Shown piece by piece: positions 12,000 to 23,680 of a stretch of 64,000 nt of DNA. How positions within the stretch are numbered: the first letter of the stretch is position 1; the number at the start of each line of letters is the position of its first letter. The notes beneath the pieces are model-generated. The model saw only the letters and a program-made list of their open reading frames with translations. It was not told the origin of the DNA and did not search any database. Made by a program: the position numbers and the translations under genes. Location: the NCBI GenBank assembly GCA_003952965.2, contig CM025849.1:4906568-4970567 (forward strand). The letters run 5' to 3'. The stretch is from Morella rubra. Taxonomy: Eukaryota > Streptophyta > Magnoliopsida > Fagales > Myricaceae.

Positions 12000-13560
12000 G
12001 GACTAGCCTGCCATCTTGGTTCCTGAATCTGCTCAGTTTGTATTAATGTTTTAGAGATTCACAAATTATCCATGTGAAGAGAAAAACCACTTAAATTTAT
12101 CGTACGAATTTTTTTTTCTTGGAAGTTTCTCGTGCGTTATTTGTTCGCCGCAGTGGATGTTTTAGGGATCACCAGGTGCTAGCTAGAGAATGAGAGGGCC
12201 GGGGCTCAATTTTTTTCCTTGCTGGTGCTAGTTTGCACGGCTTTGTCCATAACGAAAATCTGGCAACGGTCTGATCGTATGATGTAATATGGTTTCCATG
12301 CCCAGATGGTAGATGACAAACAAGTGCAAGTGCGTTTTTTGCTTTTTGCCTTCTTGGATATATACTTAGTTGGACAGAGAGAGAGAGAGAGGGGACTTTT
12401 TCGCGTGTAGAGATTAGGAAGACAATAGGCGGGTTCCTTTCCGTTTTCAACTTCGGCTCTCGTCTCTTTTTTAGACACTTGCGCATGCGTACGCGGAACG
12501 CAGCTAGAAGTTCTTGCGACTCCAACGTTGTTGAGGATAACCAACAGGGTGAAAATGTAGCAAGTTACTGTCCTGACGTTTTAAGTTTGTCTCTCAAAAT
12601 TGCAAATATAGACAAGACTGGAGAGAATTATATTTTTTAGGTAGCTTCCTTCTCTTCTCCTAGGATACCTGCACATGAAACTATGGTTGCCCACTGATCT
12701 GATCATAGGTGAAATCCAATCCCTTTGCCCTCGCGCCAAGCTTGGAAACCATAACTCAAGCTCCCTTCGCGAGCAGCAAGCTTACCCTCCCTCTTTTCTA
12801 GGTTTTTTTCTTTTTTTTTTTTTTTTAACAGGGTAGATTTTTCATTTGCCAATGAATAGGATCGGACCCGATTCGATCAATTGTGGGATTCTTGGCTAGA
12901 AAGAAAGGTTCTGTGATATGGTATCTCGTACACATTCCGACGATTGGCCGAGCATATAAGTCAACTTCAAAGAGGATTTGTTGTGCGAAGAGTACCTCAT
13001 GTGAATTTTCTGCACTTTTTCTTCTGTCTATGTTTCTCTTTTTTTTTTCAGAAGATTTTGAATATCAACCTCTCTTGCCAAATAGGAAAACGCAGCGAAA
13101 CCATAAAAGATTGAATGGTCTAATATCTTTGTATTAGATATATATTTACGAACTGAATTCACAGGGGATTTTACTTCGTAAACTTCGATTTTGACTCTTA
13201 CGCAGTGAACAGTGGGTGCCAGCAGCTGAACATAGCCGATAACATATTAAAAACCAATAACAAAAACTAGTCAAAGAAAATCATTTGACAATTCAAATAA
13301 ATTTATGTTGCAACATCTTCTTCACATCTTGCTTATTATAACCCCCCACCCCCCAATGAAAAGGTTTCATAGCCAACCTTCCCACGTATATCTTTCAGAT
13401 ATTTCCAGCGACTTTCCTTTTGGCAAAGTGCCTCCATGAATTAGTTTTCAACCCTGATTTGGGGACATGCCTCCTAATAGTCCTCAGTAGCATGGCACAA
13501 AGCACAAATACCTTCTTCTTCTTCTTCTTCTTCTTCCGGTTCAACATCTTGCAGCCATGA
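12000..13560. other. unit 2 spacer
   Basis: Spacer of the second tandem unit. It holds a GA microsatellite (12376-12392), a poly-T tract (12808-12830) and a (TTC)n tract (13513-13537). Open frames around 12169-12544 and 12883-13137 have no recognisable domain and are not kept open in the sister units. Confidence 0.5.
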
Positions 13561-13569
13561 TCAATGCAT

Positions 13570-13755
13570 CTACAGGCGGGAGAGGTTCGAATTGACAGGG
13601 AAGTAGGACACCACAATCGGAGCTCCGGAAAGTTTAGATTTGCTTTTGGGTTTTTCTGAAGAGCAATCTTTTACCCGAGCAGAGGCTCCCACATCATCGG
13701 ACACTGGAGTCGAAGAGCACATGAAACAACTGAAAAACGCTGAGAATAGAGACAT
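13570..13755 (-). CDS. small cysteine-headed protein, copy 2 of 3
   Basis: Tandem paralogue of the gene at 11420-11605, also 61 residues. It has the same cysteine-bearing hydrophobic head, the KPKSKSK centre and the C-terminal block VVSYFPVNSNLSRL. Differences from copy 1 are few: AS for AV after DDVGA, L for P before SGAP, I for M, N for K. A TATA-like CTATAAATG is conserved about 145 bp upstream on the minus strand (near 13900). The same gene-proximal promoter strings are shared with copies 1 and 3, so all three are probably regulated alike. Function unknown. Confidence 0.7.
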   Translation of the reverse strand: MSLFSAFFSCFMCSSTPVSDDVGASARVKDCSSEKPKSKSKLSGAPIVVSYFPVNSNLSRL

Positions 13756-14344
13756 CGTGTTTCCCTTCTGTATTGTATCGGCTTAGAGCTTAAGGACCTA
13801 GTGAAGAGAACCTTGTGGTTTCTCTAGCAGAAAAAGTTGAAACGAATGAGCCAAGAACGAAGTGCGAGTGGGTATAACTGCGGGAAGATATATGCCCCCA
13901 TTTATAGTGCTAGGAGAGCTGCAATTTTAGCTTGCTGAGCACGGAATAATGATGATACATGAGAGATTGAGAGTGACTAGTGAGTCAAAAAGCTTCGAAA
14001 AAAAAAAAAAAACTAGTGAGTCAAAAAGCTTGGAGGGCAAGCAGAAGACAAAGCAAGAGTTGTTGGAGTATTTAGAAAAAAAGAGTTGTTGGAGTCAATA
14101 CCCACTAGAATAATTTAGCAAATAATAATAATAAAAAAGTACCCCCTCGAATATTCCCAGATGGTTCTCACTAGCTCGGTGGTTTAACGGCTGCAATTTT
14201 TTTACCACAGCCACGGACAACTTGACTGATTCAGCACCTGATCCTTCCAGTCTCGTTTATAACGTGAGATCAACTACTTGAGACTAGTCTGCCATCTTTC
14301 GAGAAAAACCGACTAGTCTGCCACATGATTCCTGAATCTGCATG

Positions 14345-14952
14345 AAGATTATCCCGAACGAATCTGTCACATGTCTAAGGAACTCGTTGACAGAGACAAC
14401 GACAACGACAAGGGCAGTGGTGGCGTCGCGTATCCACCATGCAACTTTCAGCAAGTTTACTGTCTTGTTTTTAGCACTTAGAGCCATTGACGTGGCTCTG
14501 CACCAGGTAGGATAACTTTCTCCAACCAATGGTTGAGAAACAAGAACAAAACTTGGACTATCACCATGATGCAGAAAGTAGGGATTAGAAAATTCGTCAT
14601 CTTGACGAGCATTAGAAACATGAGGATTAGGAGGATTAGGTAGAGGAGTTAGCCGCATAAGCCATTAGAATGCTCTAAAAGCTCTGAGACCGTGTAAAAT
14701 ATGTAGTTGGAAGCAACACAGGTAGAGAGAGATGGAGAGGATAGAGAAAGAAGAGAAAAACAGAGTACGCGGAAATGAATAAATATTATAGAATTGAACT
14801 GTTACAAGTGATACTCTTTTATATACAAATACATCGAACAGGATGAATAACAGATTCGTACCAAAATCTGTTATAAACTAACACCTACTCGTAACAGCTA
14901 ACTTATCTCTTTTATACAATTTCAACTAACTGCTGAATTTGATCAGCTAACA
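14345..14952 (-). mobile_element. truncated Copia retrotransposon: 5' LTR plus gag N-terminus
   Basis: A 260-bp LTR at 14693-14952 (plus-strand TG...CA ends) is followed on its left by a degenerate initiator-tRNA-Met primer-binding site (minus strand of 14681-14692, GCTCTGAGACCG against the expected GCTCTGATACCA). A gag fragment follows (minus, about 14460-14590) with the Copia signature NPYFLHHGD...SYPTWCR. No pol or 3' LTR is present. The right edge falls exactly inside a string shared by the tandem units (TTTGTCTCTC), showing insertion into unit 3. The left edge is approximate. Confidence 0.75.
14693..14952 (-). repeat. solo-like 5' LTR of the truncated Copia
   Basis: Starts TGTAAAATATG and ends CAGCTAACA on the plus strand, that is TGTTAGCTG...TTTTACA in element orientation. 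It has the terminal dinucleotides and position next to a primer-binding site expected of an LTR. It is unrelated to the LTRs at 16215 and 20749. Confidence 0.75.
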
Positions 14953-15616
14953 ATTTGTCTCTCAAAATTGCAAATATAGACAAGAAAATCGATATTATTC
15001 AGCCTTGTGAATTTTCTGCACTTTTTCTATTGTTACTGTTTGTTTTGACTCTTTCTTCTGAAGATTTTGAATAGAAAAAGCTGAGAAACTAATAATAGAC
15101 TGAATTCATAGGAATTTCGTAAACTAAAGATCGGAGTTTTAACTGATCATACGAAATGAAGAGTCGGCAGTGCCAGTCTGTAACATAAACGACAACATAT
15201 TAGAAAACAATAGCAGAAACAAATAAAAGAAATCCTTCGACAAATTCAAATAAATATATGTTGCAAAGTCTTCTTCACGCCTTGCTTATTTTACAAACAT
15301 CTCAGAACACAAAATAATGCGCTGGCCATCATCAAATTACATACTAAAGACCACCATTGAAAAGACTCAAATCACTGCCAACATTCCATGTAAGGCCTTC
15401 AGATATTTCCAGCGACTTTCCTTCTAGCAGCGTGCCCCCATGATTTTCACCCAAAAAAAAAAAAAACAATACAGAAAACGTGCCCCCATGATTTTCGACC
15501 CTGCTTTGGGCCGTATATACCTCTTTAGTTCACACTTCCATGGCACAAAGTACAAACGCCGTCTTCTTCTTCTTCTTCCTCTCAGTTTCTCTTGCAGCCA
15601 ACCATGATCAGTGCAT

Positions 15617-15805
15617 CTACAAGCGGGAGAGGTTCGAATTGACAGGGAAGTAGGACACTACAATCGGAGCTCCGGACCGTTTTGATTTGCTTTTGGGTTT
15701 TTCTGAAGAGCAATCTTTTACGCGAACAGAGGCTCCCACATCATCGGAGACCCGAGGCGAAGAGGAGCACATGAAACAACTGAAAAACGCTGAGAATAGA
15801 GACAT
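15617..15805 (-). CDS. small cysteine-headed protein, copy 3 of 3
   Basis: Third tandem paralogue, 62 residues: one residue longer than copies 1 and 2 through an SPR for TP change after MCSS. The cysteine-bearing head, the KPKSKSK centre and the C-terminal VVSYFPVNSNLSRL block are otherwise conserved. The change preserves the frame, and differences among the copies avoid stops, both pointing to a real coding gene. A TATA-like sequence lies upstream on the minus strand near 15950. An adjacent duplicated stretch at 15440-15495 repeats the string CGTGCCCCCATGATTTTC. Confidence 0.7.
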   Translation of the reverse strand: MSLFSAFFSCFMCSSSPRVSDDVGASVRVKDCSSEKPKSKSKRSGAPIVVSYFPVNSNLSRL

Positions 15806-16214
15806 CGTGTTTCCCTTCTGTATGTTATCGGCTTAGAGCTTAAGGACCTAGTGAAGAACCTTGTGGTTTCTTTGGCAGAAAAAGTTGAAATGAATGAGCA
15901 AAAGAATGAAGTGCGAGTGGGTATAACTGCGGTAAGATATAAGCCCCACTTATATAGTGCTAGAACAGAGGCAATTTTAGCTTGTTGAGCACGGAATATG
16001 ACCCAGGATTCAACTGCTTGAGACGAAAGGTTGAGAAGCAAAGAAGTTCCCCTTGTGGGATGTTTTGGTCGCCAGGTGCTAGCTAGAGAATGAGGGCCGG
16101 GGCTCAATTTTCTTCCTAGCTGGCGCTAGTTTGCACGGCTTTGTCCATAACGAAAATCTGGCAACTGTCTAATCATATGATGTGCTATGGTTTCCATGCC
16201 CAGATGGTCGATGA

Positions 16215-16405
16215 TGTAAAAAGGAAAAAGAATATTTGCCTTCCAATAATTTATATTGAATAAGAAGACGTTGCTTTACACGATAGATTTCCTACCATCA
16301 TGCTAATTTATTAAAGAGAGTCTAAATATAATAGACAACTAAACAAATATAATAATGGTTGGAGATTTTGTCAATAAATGGTAAGATATTATTGATCTCT
16401 CAACG
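16215..16405 (-). repeat. 3' LTR of the minus-strand Copia
   Basis: 191 bp, clearly similar to 20749-20961 (shared opening TGTAAAAAGG, shared GAGTCTAAATATAATAG). Its outer terminal dinucleotide in element orientation has mutated: CGTTGAGA instead of TGTTGAGA. Confidence 0.85.
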
Positions 16406-16545
16406 CTTCGCCTGAAGTTGGAAAGTGAATGTCTAGAACTCCCAACTTGCGTATCATAGTTGAGAAAGCTTCCTTTCAATAGCTTTGTGAACACATCGAC
16501 AAGCTGATTAGTTGAAGCAACATGTTTGGTTATAATTGAGCCATC

Positions 16546-19010
16546 TTATATTTTGTCTCGAATAAAATGGCAATCCATCTCTATATGTCTGGTTCTTTTG
16601 TGGAAGACGGGATTGACTGCTATATGTAAGGCGGCTGTGTTATCACAATATAACAACACTGACTTCGGATGCAATATTCTCAAATCTCTCAATAATGAGC
16701 GTAGCCATGATAATTCACAGCATGTACCTGCCATGGCTCTGTATTCGGTTTCTGCTGAGGAGAGAGATACAGTTTTCTGCTTCTTTGTCCGCTAGGAAAT
16801 AAAATACAATAACCCGTAGTGGATCTACGAGATATGGGGCAACTAGCCCAATTTGAATAAGAAAAGGCTCGCAAAGATAAATCATTATGAGAAGGAAAAA
16901 ACAAACCTTGTCCTGGACTGTTTTTCAAATAATGCAAAACACGCAAGGTAGCTTCCATGTGTGGTTTGCGTGGTGCATGCATGAATCTGCTTAACACATG
17001 GACCGAAAAGGTGATATCCGGCCGGGTAATAGTCAAATAAATTAGGCGTCCAACAAATCGCCTATACTGAGATAGATCCTTAAGCAATTCACCTGAATCT
17101 GAGAGCTTCATGTTTTGCTCCATGGGAAAGTCCACAAGTTTAGCACCCAAAAATCCACCATCCTTTAAAATTTCCAAAGTATATTTTCGTTGCGAGATAG
17201 AAATACCTTTCTTTGATCGAGAAACTTCGATGCCCAGAAAATACTTCAGATCACCCAAATCTTTAATCCGAAAATGACTATGCAGAAATTTCGTGAGAGC
17301 TAATATGACATTTACATCATTACCCGTAATAAGAATGTCATCAACATATATCAACAAAGCTGTAAAATATTTGCCTTTCCGACATGTGAATAATGAGTAA
17401 TCTGCTTTAGATTGAATAAATCCAGCAGTTTGAATAGCTGTAGAGAACTTGGCAAACTATTGTCGGGAAGCTTGCTTTAAACCATATAACGACTTGTGGA
17501 GGCGACACACTAGATTCTCCTCCTGTCGTTGAAGACCAGGAGGTGGAGGCATATAAATTTATTAATGGAGATCACCATGAAAGAAAGCATTGTTGACATC
17601 AAGTTGATGAAGAGACTAGTTCTGGGTAGCTGCTAAAGCCAACAAACAATGGACAGTAATCATTTTAGCAGTGGGAGAGAAAGTGTCATGGTAATCTATA
17701 CCTTCCAGCTGTGTGTAACCTTTTCCAATCAAACGAGCTTTGAAACACTCAACAGTACCATTCAAGTGTCGTTTGATTTTATAAACCAAGGACAACCAAT
17801 AGGCTTCTTACCAGGAGGAAGAGAAGTGAGGGACCAAGTGTGGTTGGCTTCTAAAGCAGCCAATTCAGATTGCATTGCTTCTTGCCAATGGGGATGGGAA
17901 GTTGCTTCAGTATAAGATGTAGGCTCAATATCTTGACAAATAGCAGTAATAAATGAGCAATGTTGTGGTGAGTAACGATGATAAGAGACAAAATTGCAAA
18001 GGGGATATCGCGTACCTTTTTGGGGACCTGATGACAAGGGCGGCAAATGGTTGGGAGACGTCACTTGGTTGCAGACATAATCACGTAAAGCGCAGGGGGG
18101 TGATGAGGTCGTTGAGAACGACGTAAAATCGGTTCAAGAGGAGGAGTAGCCGGTGATGATTGAGGAGAAACTGGATCCGATGGTGAGGGTTGTTGGATGA
18201 AACTAGTCCTAAGTGGGGAAGGATCTGACACAAAAAGAGGAATCACAGGGGCAAAATTGGAGGAAGTGGATGGAATGGACGCATAGGGAAAAATAGTTTC
18301 ATGAAAAACGACATCATGGCTAGTAGTGTCAAGGTCATAGAGCTTGTAAGCTTTCTGACCAACTGGATAGCCAAGAAAAATACAATGTTTGGCTCTAGGC
18401 TTGAATTTATGGGGGGCGTGCACGTTAGTAGCATATGCAAGACATCCAAAGACTCGAAGATGGGGATAAGAAGGAAACTTTCCATAAAGTCGTTCAAAAG
18501 GAGTTTGGCGAGAAAGGAGTGGTGTAGGCAAAAGATTAATTATATGAACGGCAACAGAAACACATTCTACCCAAAAATGTAAAGGAATGTGGGCTTGAAA
18601 ACGAAAAGCTCGAGCGAACTCAAGAATATGGCGGTGCTTGCGCTCGACAGCCCTATTTTGTTGATGGGTATAGACACAAGAATGTTGATAAGTGGTCCAT
18701 TTTATTTAAAAAATTCCCGCATAGAGAAGAATTCTCCTCCATTATCAACCCGAATGTAGGCTATAGAAACATGGAATTGCGTTTGGACAAATGAGAAAAA
18801 ATTGACAAGTAAATGTTTTGTTTCACTTTTGTGATGCATAAAAAAAACCCATGTGAATCTAGAATAATCATCCACAATAGTCAAAAAATATTTCGCACCA
18901 GAAGAGAGGCAATTTTATAGGGGTCCCAAATGTCACAATGAATTAATTCAAAGGGTCTAACGGATGAAATGGAACTAACAGAAAATGGAAGTCGACTTTG
19001 TTTTGCAAGT
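16546..19010 (-). pseudogene. Copia pol remnant: integrase, reverse transcriptase, RNase H
   Basis: Broken pol in several frames. The integrase core lies at about 18230-19010, with the IVDDYSRFTWVFFM block near 18840-18884. The reverse transcriptase includes a segment near 17762-18000 (HPHWQEAMQSELAALEANHTW) and an intact YVDD box at the start of 16689-17357 (LIYVDDILITGND). Its downstream part carries the LGDLKYFLGIEV and RRFVGRLIYLTITRPDI blocks. RNase H is at 16546-16734 ([10 protein letters not shown] and [13 protein letters not shown]). These are standard Copia domains in order. Frameshifts separate every block, so no full polyprotein is made. Confidence 0.9.
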
Positions 19011-19560
19011 GCACAAACATCACAAGCATTATTAGACTGAAACGAAAAATTTAACAAATGTTTTGCCATAAAATCTAATCTAGAGGAAGACAAATGCCCC
19101 AATCGGCGATGCCACAAAGTGGTGGAGGAGGTGACTTGAGGGCATGGTAAATGGCAAGAAGTGGCTGCTGCAGATGAAGTTTGAGGTTTGGGCTTTTCTA
19201 AGGCTAATGCAACCAAGTAATAAAGTCTATCTCGTTGTTCAACCAAACCAATCGTCATCCTCGTCATCAAGTCCTACAAAATGCACAAATGAGGGAAGAA
19301 GGTTACTGAACAATTGAGATCTTTGATAATGCGACTCACAGACATTAAATCCACCTTAAAAGATGGCACACCAAGCACATTTTTTAAAGTGACAGTTGAA
19401 TTCAAAGGTTAAATTCCCAATAGATGTAATCGGAGCCTGTTCTCCACTTGGCAGAGCAACTGGGGGCAAAAGGGTGTTCTTACTGTTGTTAACAAGCAAA
19501 GTTGGAGATGAAGTAATGTGGTCTATAGCACACTATCGATAATTAATCGATGGAAGCGCA
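18881..19560 (-). pseudogene. Copia protease and GAG-pre-integrase remnant
   Basis: 18881-19270 encodes the GAG-pre-integrase zinc-binding region (LWHRRLGHLSSSRLDF, then CDVCALAKQSRLPF). Degenerate protease-region sequence lies at about 19280-19540 in shifted frames; its aspartate motif is no longer readable in one frame. Confidence 0.75.
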
Positions 19561-19839
19561 ACAGTGCTTGTAACAAACCTAAAGAAGTACCAGCAACATT
19601 AGCTTTAGGAGTGGCAGATTTGTGTTGTCCCTTTACCCTGCACAATAGATAAGATTTGCTGGAGTTGTAACTCAAAGAGTCCATTTGTCACCGACTGCAT
19701 TTCCTGCATCATTGGACTCTCTTTGACTTTTTTTGACTGAAGACGAATGACTATTGGTGTGCTTAAAAGGAGTGTTTCCGTGATTGGACTTGTTTGATGC
19801 ATGTTTAGGGTGTCCTGGCGGGTACCCATTCAACTTCCA

Positions 19840-20666
19840 GCATGTTTCTCACACATGATGATCACGGTCACAATAAGAGCAGTGTAAAAGGTTTTCGATT
19901 AGAAGGAACGAGAAGAAGAACCTTGTCCATGTTGAACAGCTAGAGCCATCGGTTCATCCCTTCGAACAACCATGGTTGAGTTCTTTATCGTCTCATGTGC
20001 AGCACCCAAGCTTCGCTACTTCTCTTCCTGTACAATGGAAGAGTAAGGCTTAGCAACATCAGGTAGTGGATTCATCAATAGAATCTGCCCTCGGATTGCA
20101 TTGTAGGACTCATTAACTCCCATGAGAAATTGCATCAATCTGCGTCTCTTATGGTCTGTCCCACAAGAACAAACGGTGTCATTATAGGATCCTAGTTCAT
20201 CCCATAATTTTTTAAGCCTTGTGTAATAAGCTGTAACAATCATCCCATCTTGAGCAAGACAAGCAATGTCCCTCTCAATCTGAAAAATACGAGGGGCATT
20301 GCTTTGAGGAAAACGATCCCAAAGGTCTTCCCATACCTTTTGGGCAATGGTCGAAAAAATGACGCTGTTTGCAAGATCCTGTGTGAGTGAATTGAGAATC
20401 CAAGAGAGGATCATATCATTGCATTTTTTCCACAAAGCATATTCGTCTGGTTTGGCTGTGGCAGACGGCATTGTAGTGGTCCCATCTATGAAACCCAACT
20501 TGGATTTGGCGTTCAAAGAAATCGTCATGGCTCTACACCATGTCGAATAATTATCCCCATTGAGAGGCTTGGAAACAAGCACCATCCCTAAGTGATCGGA
20601 ATGATGAAGAAAATATGGATTGGCAGCTTCAGGCCTACCTCCATTCGAAGGTGTCTCGTTTGCCAT
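19840..20666 (-). pseudogene. Copia gag with zinc knuckle
   Basis: The gag frame runs from the ATG at 20666 (MANETPSNGG) to about 20016. It contains the Copia gag signature NPYFLHHSD followed by the DNYSTWCRAM block and a WEDLWDRF repeat-type segment. A zinc knuckle of CX2CX4HX4C type followed by WKLNGYPPGHP lies at about 19800-19890 but in a different frame, with a stop within it. Confidence 0.88.
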
Positions 20667-20736
20667 GATAATGGGAAATGACAATAAAAGGAAAGGCAAA
20701 AACGAAAGAGGGCAGAGAGCTAGAGTGGCATTCCCT

Positions 20737-20748
20737 GCTCTGATACTA
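20737..20748 (-). other. tRNA-Met initiator primer-binding site of the Copia
   Basis: Minus strand reads TAGTATCAGAGC, one mismatch from the Copia consensus TGGTATCAGAGC complementary to the 3' end of initiator tRNA-Met. It abuts the LTR end. Confidence 0.88.
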
Positions 20749-20961
20749 TGTAAAAAGGGAAAAGAATATTTGCCTTTGAATGATTTCTATTGAATTAGGA
20801 GACGTAGCTTTATACAAGAGATTTCCTACAATCATGCTACTCTATTCTAGGGAGTCTAAATATAATAGGCAATTAAACAAATATCCACTAATACAATATT
20901 CGTCAATGAATGGCTGAATATTTTGTTAATAAATGGCAAGATATCATTGACCTTCTCAACA
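20749..20961 (-). repeat. 5' LTR of the minus-strand Copia
   Basis: 213 bp. In element orientation it runs TGTTGAGAAGG...CCCTTTTTACA, with intact TG...CA termini. It pairs with 16215-16405. Confidence 0.88.
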
Positions 20962-21004
20962 CAAAGAGCATAGAGAAAAGAATTTGGTGAAGTGGCAAAT
21001 GAGG

Positions 21005-21080
21005 TAAAAATTAAAAAAAAAAAGAAAAAAAAGAAAAAAAAAAAAAAAAAAAAAAAACGGAGAGCTAAGCAAAAGAAAAG

Positions 21081-21140
<60 letters not shown>

Positions 21141-21180
21141 AAAGAATGAAAAAAAAAAAAACTGTGACAAAACAAAAGAA
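21005..21180. repeat. long poly-A tract
   Basis: About 170 bases, almost all A with scattered G, right of the Copia 5' LTR. The length suggests a retroposon tail or slippage expansion. No retroposon body is recognised beside it. The phenylalanine-rich open frames over it are artefacts. Confidence 0.85.
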
Positions 21181-21199
21181 AAATCGTGAAAGAAGAGAA

Positions 21200-23680
21200 G
21201 ACACCCAGACGGGGGGAAAAAGAAGACGGGGGGAGCATATAGAGTTGAACGGGAAAAAAGAGGAAAAGTAGGAAAAGTTGGTCTAGCGCTTTCCAAGCTC
21301 AATCAGCCTATTTTTGGCCACTTTCAGTCATCTCTCGCCGTCATTTCTCTTCTATTTTCATGCTTTACCTTTTCATCTGTGTATTCTGAATTTCTTGATT
21401 TATTTTTAGATTTTTGACTCAAAACAATCTTGTTTGAGTTGTCCATTTCTTGCATGTTCTTTCATTTTGTAGATGAATTTTAGCTTAGGTTATGTTTCTT
21501 CTTCGCTTGTCTTGCTACTCTACTACATTAATTTAAAAATCTTGCATTTAGATTTTGTTTTCTTCTCTAGTCTTAGAACCTTATATTCCAATTTGAGGGT
21601 TTTATTTCTAACTTAGTATTTGCTTAATTCTCTCATGTCCTACTCATTGCACATATCACTATTTTTATTTTCTTTTTGTGAATATTTCTCTTTATTTTTA
21701 CTCGAGTTTGAAGTTAGTTATTTTTCCTGAGAAAACTATCTGCCATTTTGAGCCAATTATTATACGACATAACTCCTATACTTAGGATAGACTTTGCGCT
21801 GCTCATTTTAAAGTGAGTCAGTGGATTTAACCCAAAGTAGAAACTTCAACTATATATATCAAATATAGAATTGACACGAAGTTTGGGCGTATCGAGCACA
21901 TATTAATATTACTTGAAATCCTTCATGGTATATATCTCTGAAGTTCATCATTATATGGTGGAAAGCGCTGTCGAAATCACATGCAACGTTAGGGTTATGA
22001 TCAGTTCATGTGTTGTATTCTTAAGCAATGGACCCATTTGGCTGCTATATATATTTCTTTATGCCTAAACAAATTAACCATGCGACTAGCTAGTTGTTTC
22101 TATATCTCGATTTGGGAAGACAATATAGAGTCCCAGCTATTTGACAAATTGCATAGACTCTTGCCGACGGTTTTAATTACCCTTTTGTTTTTCCCCCTAC
22201 TGAATTCATTGATCTATTCTTTCAGTAGCCTGTGGATTTCTAAAGCATAGCAAGGTACGTCGACCACTAATTACTTAAAGGTATAGATTCTGGAAGCTGT
22301 GGTCACTGGTCCGGACTGTTCCATGTGCAGGAGTAAGATTGTGGAGAGTAGAGACTATAGAACATATTGATGGCAAATGGTGTCTCTTCCAGATAAATCA
22401 TCATGAAGTTCATGGAATCAAGTGCAACGTTTGGTAAGGAGGGACCCCATTCAGCATTAATTTTGTTCGGTCACCTTTAGACTTCTCACAACCAAAAAGT
22501 TGCATATATATACGAGCTAAGTTGCCTTGGCCCACTCGTCATGCTGTACAGATCTGAAATATTCAGAACTCTTGTTGTTTCAAGTTCTCTCTGTCATGAG
22601 GATTACCACCCTAATTAAAAGCTATCCCTCACATCGTTAAACTGAAGCTATTTGTCATCTTCTTCTGCAAACTTCTTAACAGGTTGGATTTAGCCTCCAG
22701 TAATGATAGGAGACACTCCAAATAATGAATAAACAAAAGTGGGCGGCAAGCCGGCAACAAAAGTTAATGAAAGATCAGAGAAAGAAATGGAGATAGTTTC
22801 ACCATTATCCATGTGCAAAGGCCCGACCAATTACGACCCAAGAAAAAACTAGTCCTTGTACGTCTAGAAGGAATGGATTAGATACAGCTGGAAAGAAAAG
22901 TAATACTGAAAAAAAATATACTGTTAATTATCCATTAAGAATTTTCAATAAAAAATTAAGAAAAGGTTGCGAATTGTGACCCTTAATAGTTGAGGTGTGT
23001 GGTGTTCTAAACGAGCTTAGTCTTTGGAAATTGAACGGATCAACATAGAGAGTTTGCGCTTTGCAGCTTATAACAGTATAGTTTTTGCTGTGTACGTAAA
23101 TTAATCACCAAAACTAGGCCACGGCCGAAACAAATAAAAATAATAACAGCCTGATTAATCTTCAACTAAACTTGCAATTTGCTAACTCTTGTTGGTGCGA
23201 ATCACGAGAAGGCACGGCTTGTCTAGTCGTTTTATATATGGATCGGTCAACAAACAAGTAAGCCCAATGGCTTCGTTGAAGACTTCGAGCATACTTCATT
23301 TCTAATTTGACCTGATTAGTTATCTGAAAGTGAGAACCATTTTTTAGGGGCGATAATTCAATGGTTGGAATGACAAATTTTTACTTCTGCACAAACCGTC
23401 TCCAGTGTGTGGGCAGAAGTTTGAATCATACAACATGCAAACAAATTATTGACTAAAATGAATACTTGGGCTGTGGGACGGATTCAAGTATCTAAAATTT
23501 TCCGTTACACTTTACCGTAGGTTTCTCAGCTGAGCCAGATCCATCCAAGTCTAGTTCACAAAAGTCAGGTGCAGCACATTTCACTCAGTACTCAAAAAAA
23601 AAAAATGCGAGAACTTCTAAAGTTTTCCCATGAGTTAAGAGTGGCCCAAATTGATTTGATACAAAAGCTTATTTTTGTTT
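21200..23680. other. gene-free AT-rich stretch
   Basis: No gene, RNA or transposon terminus recognised. Short frames (for example 22008-22250) lack support. Confidence 0.45.

Larger units (their letters stand above)
10140..16214. repeat. tandem array of ~2-kb gene-bearing units
   Basis: Blocks of similar DNA recur in the same order. A unit-opening block occurs near 10140-10280, 12121-12330 and 16005-16214 (shared strings include TTATTTGTTCGCCGCAGTGG at 10250/12135 and GGTGCTAGCTAGAGAATGAG at 12175/16075). A middle block with CTCTCAAAATTGCAAATATA lies near 10855, 12590 and 14960. The gene block lies at 11280-11800, 13400-14040 and 15400-16000. The three genes within are nearly identical, so the duplications are fairly recent. 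The array is broken by a truncated Copia piece at about 14345-14952 and ends where the Copia element starts at 16215. Confidence 0.85.
16215..20961 (-). mobile_element. degenerate Ty1/Copia LTR retrotransposon
   Basis: A 4.75-kb Copia element on the minus strand. The LTRs lie at 16215-16405 (3') and 20749-20961 (5'), the primer-binding site at 20737-20748, and a TCCAACTTcag-type polypurine region just right of 16405. The internal order is gag, zinc knuckle, protease, integrase, reverse transcriptase, RNase H, as in Copia. Coding is split by several frameshifts and stops, so the element is non-autonomous now. No matching 5-bp target duplication is visible at the two ends (GATGA left, CAAAG right), so one end may have been rearranged. 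Confidence 0.93.

Noticed and set aside
14284..14658. 124-residue open frame as a host gene
   Set aside because: Its first half is Copia gag; the second half is out-of-frame leader and tandem-unit DNA.
20856..21302. Phenylalanine-rich minus-strand frames
   Set aside because: Translation of the long poly-A tract, not a protein.
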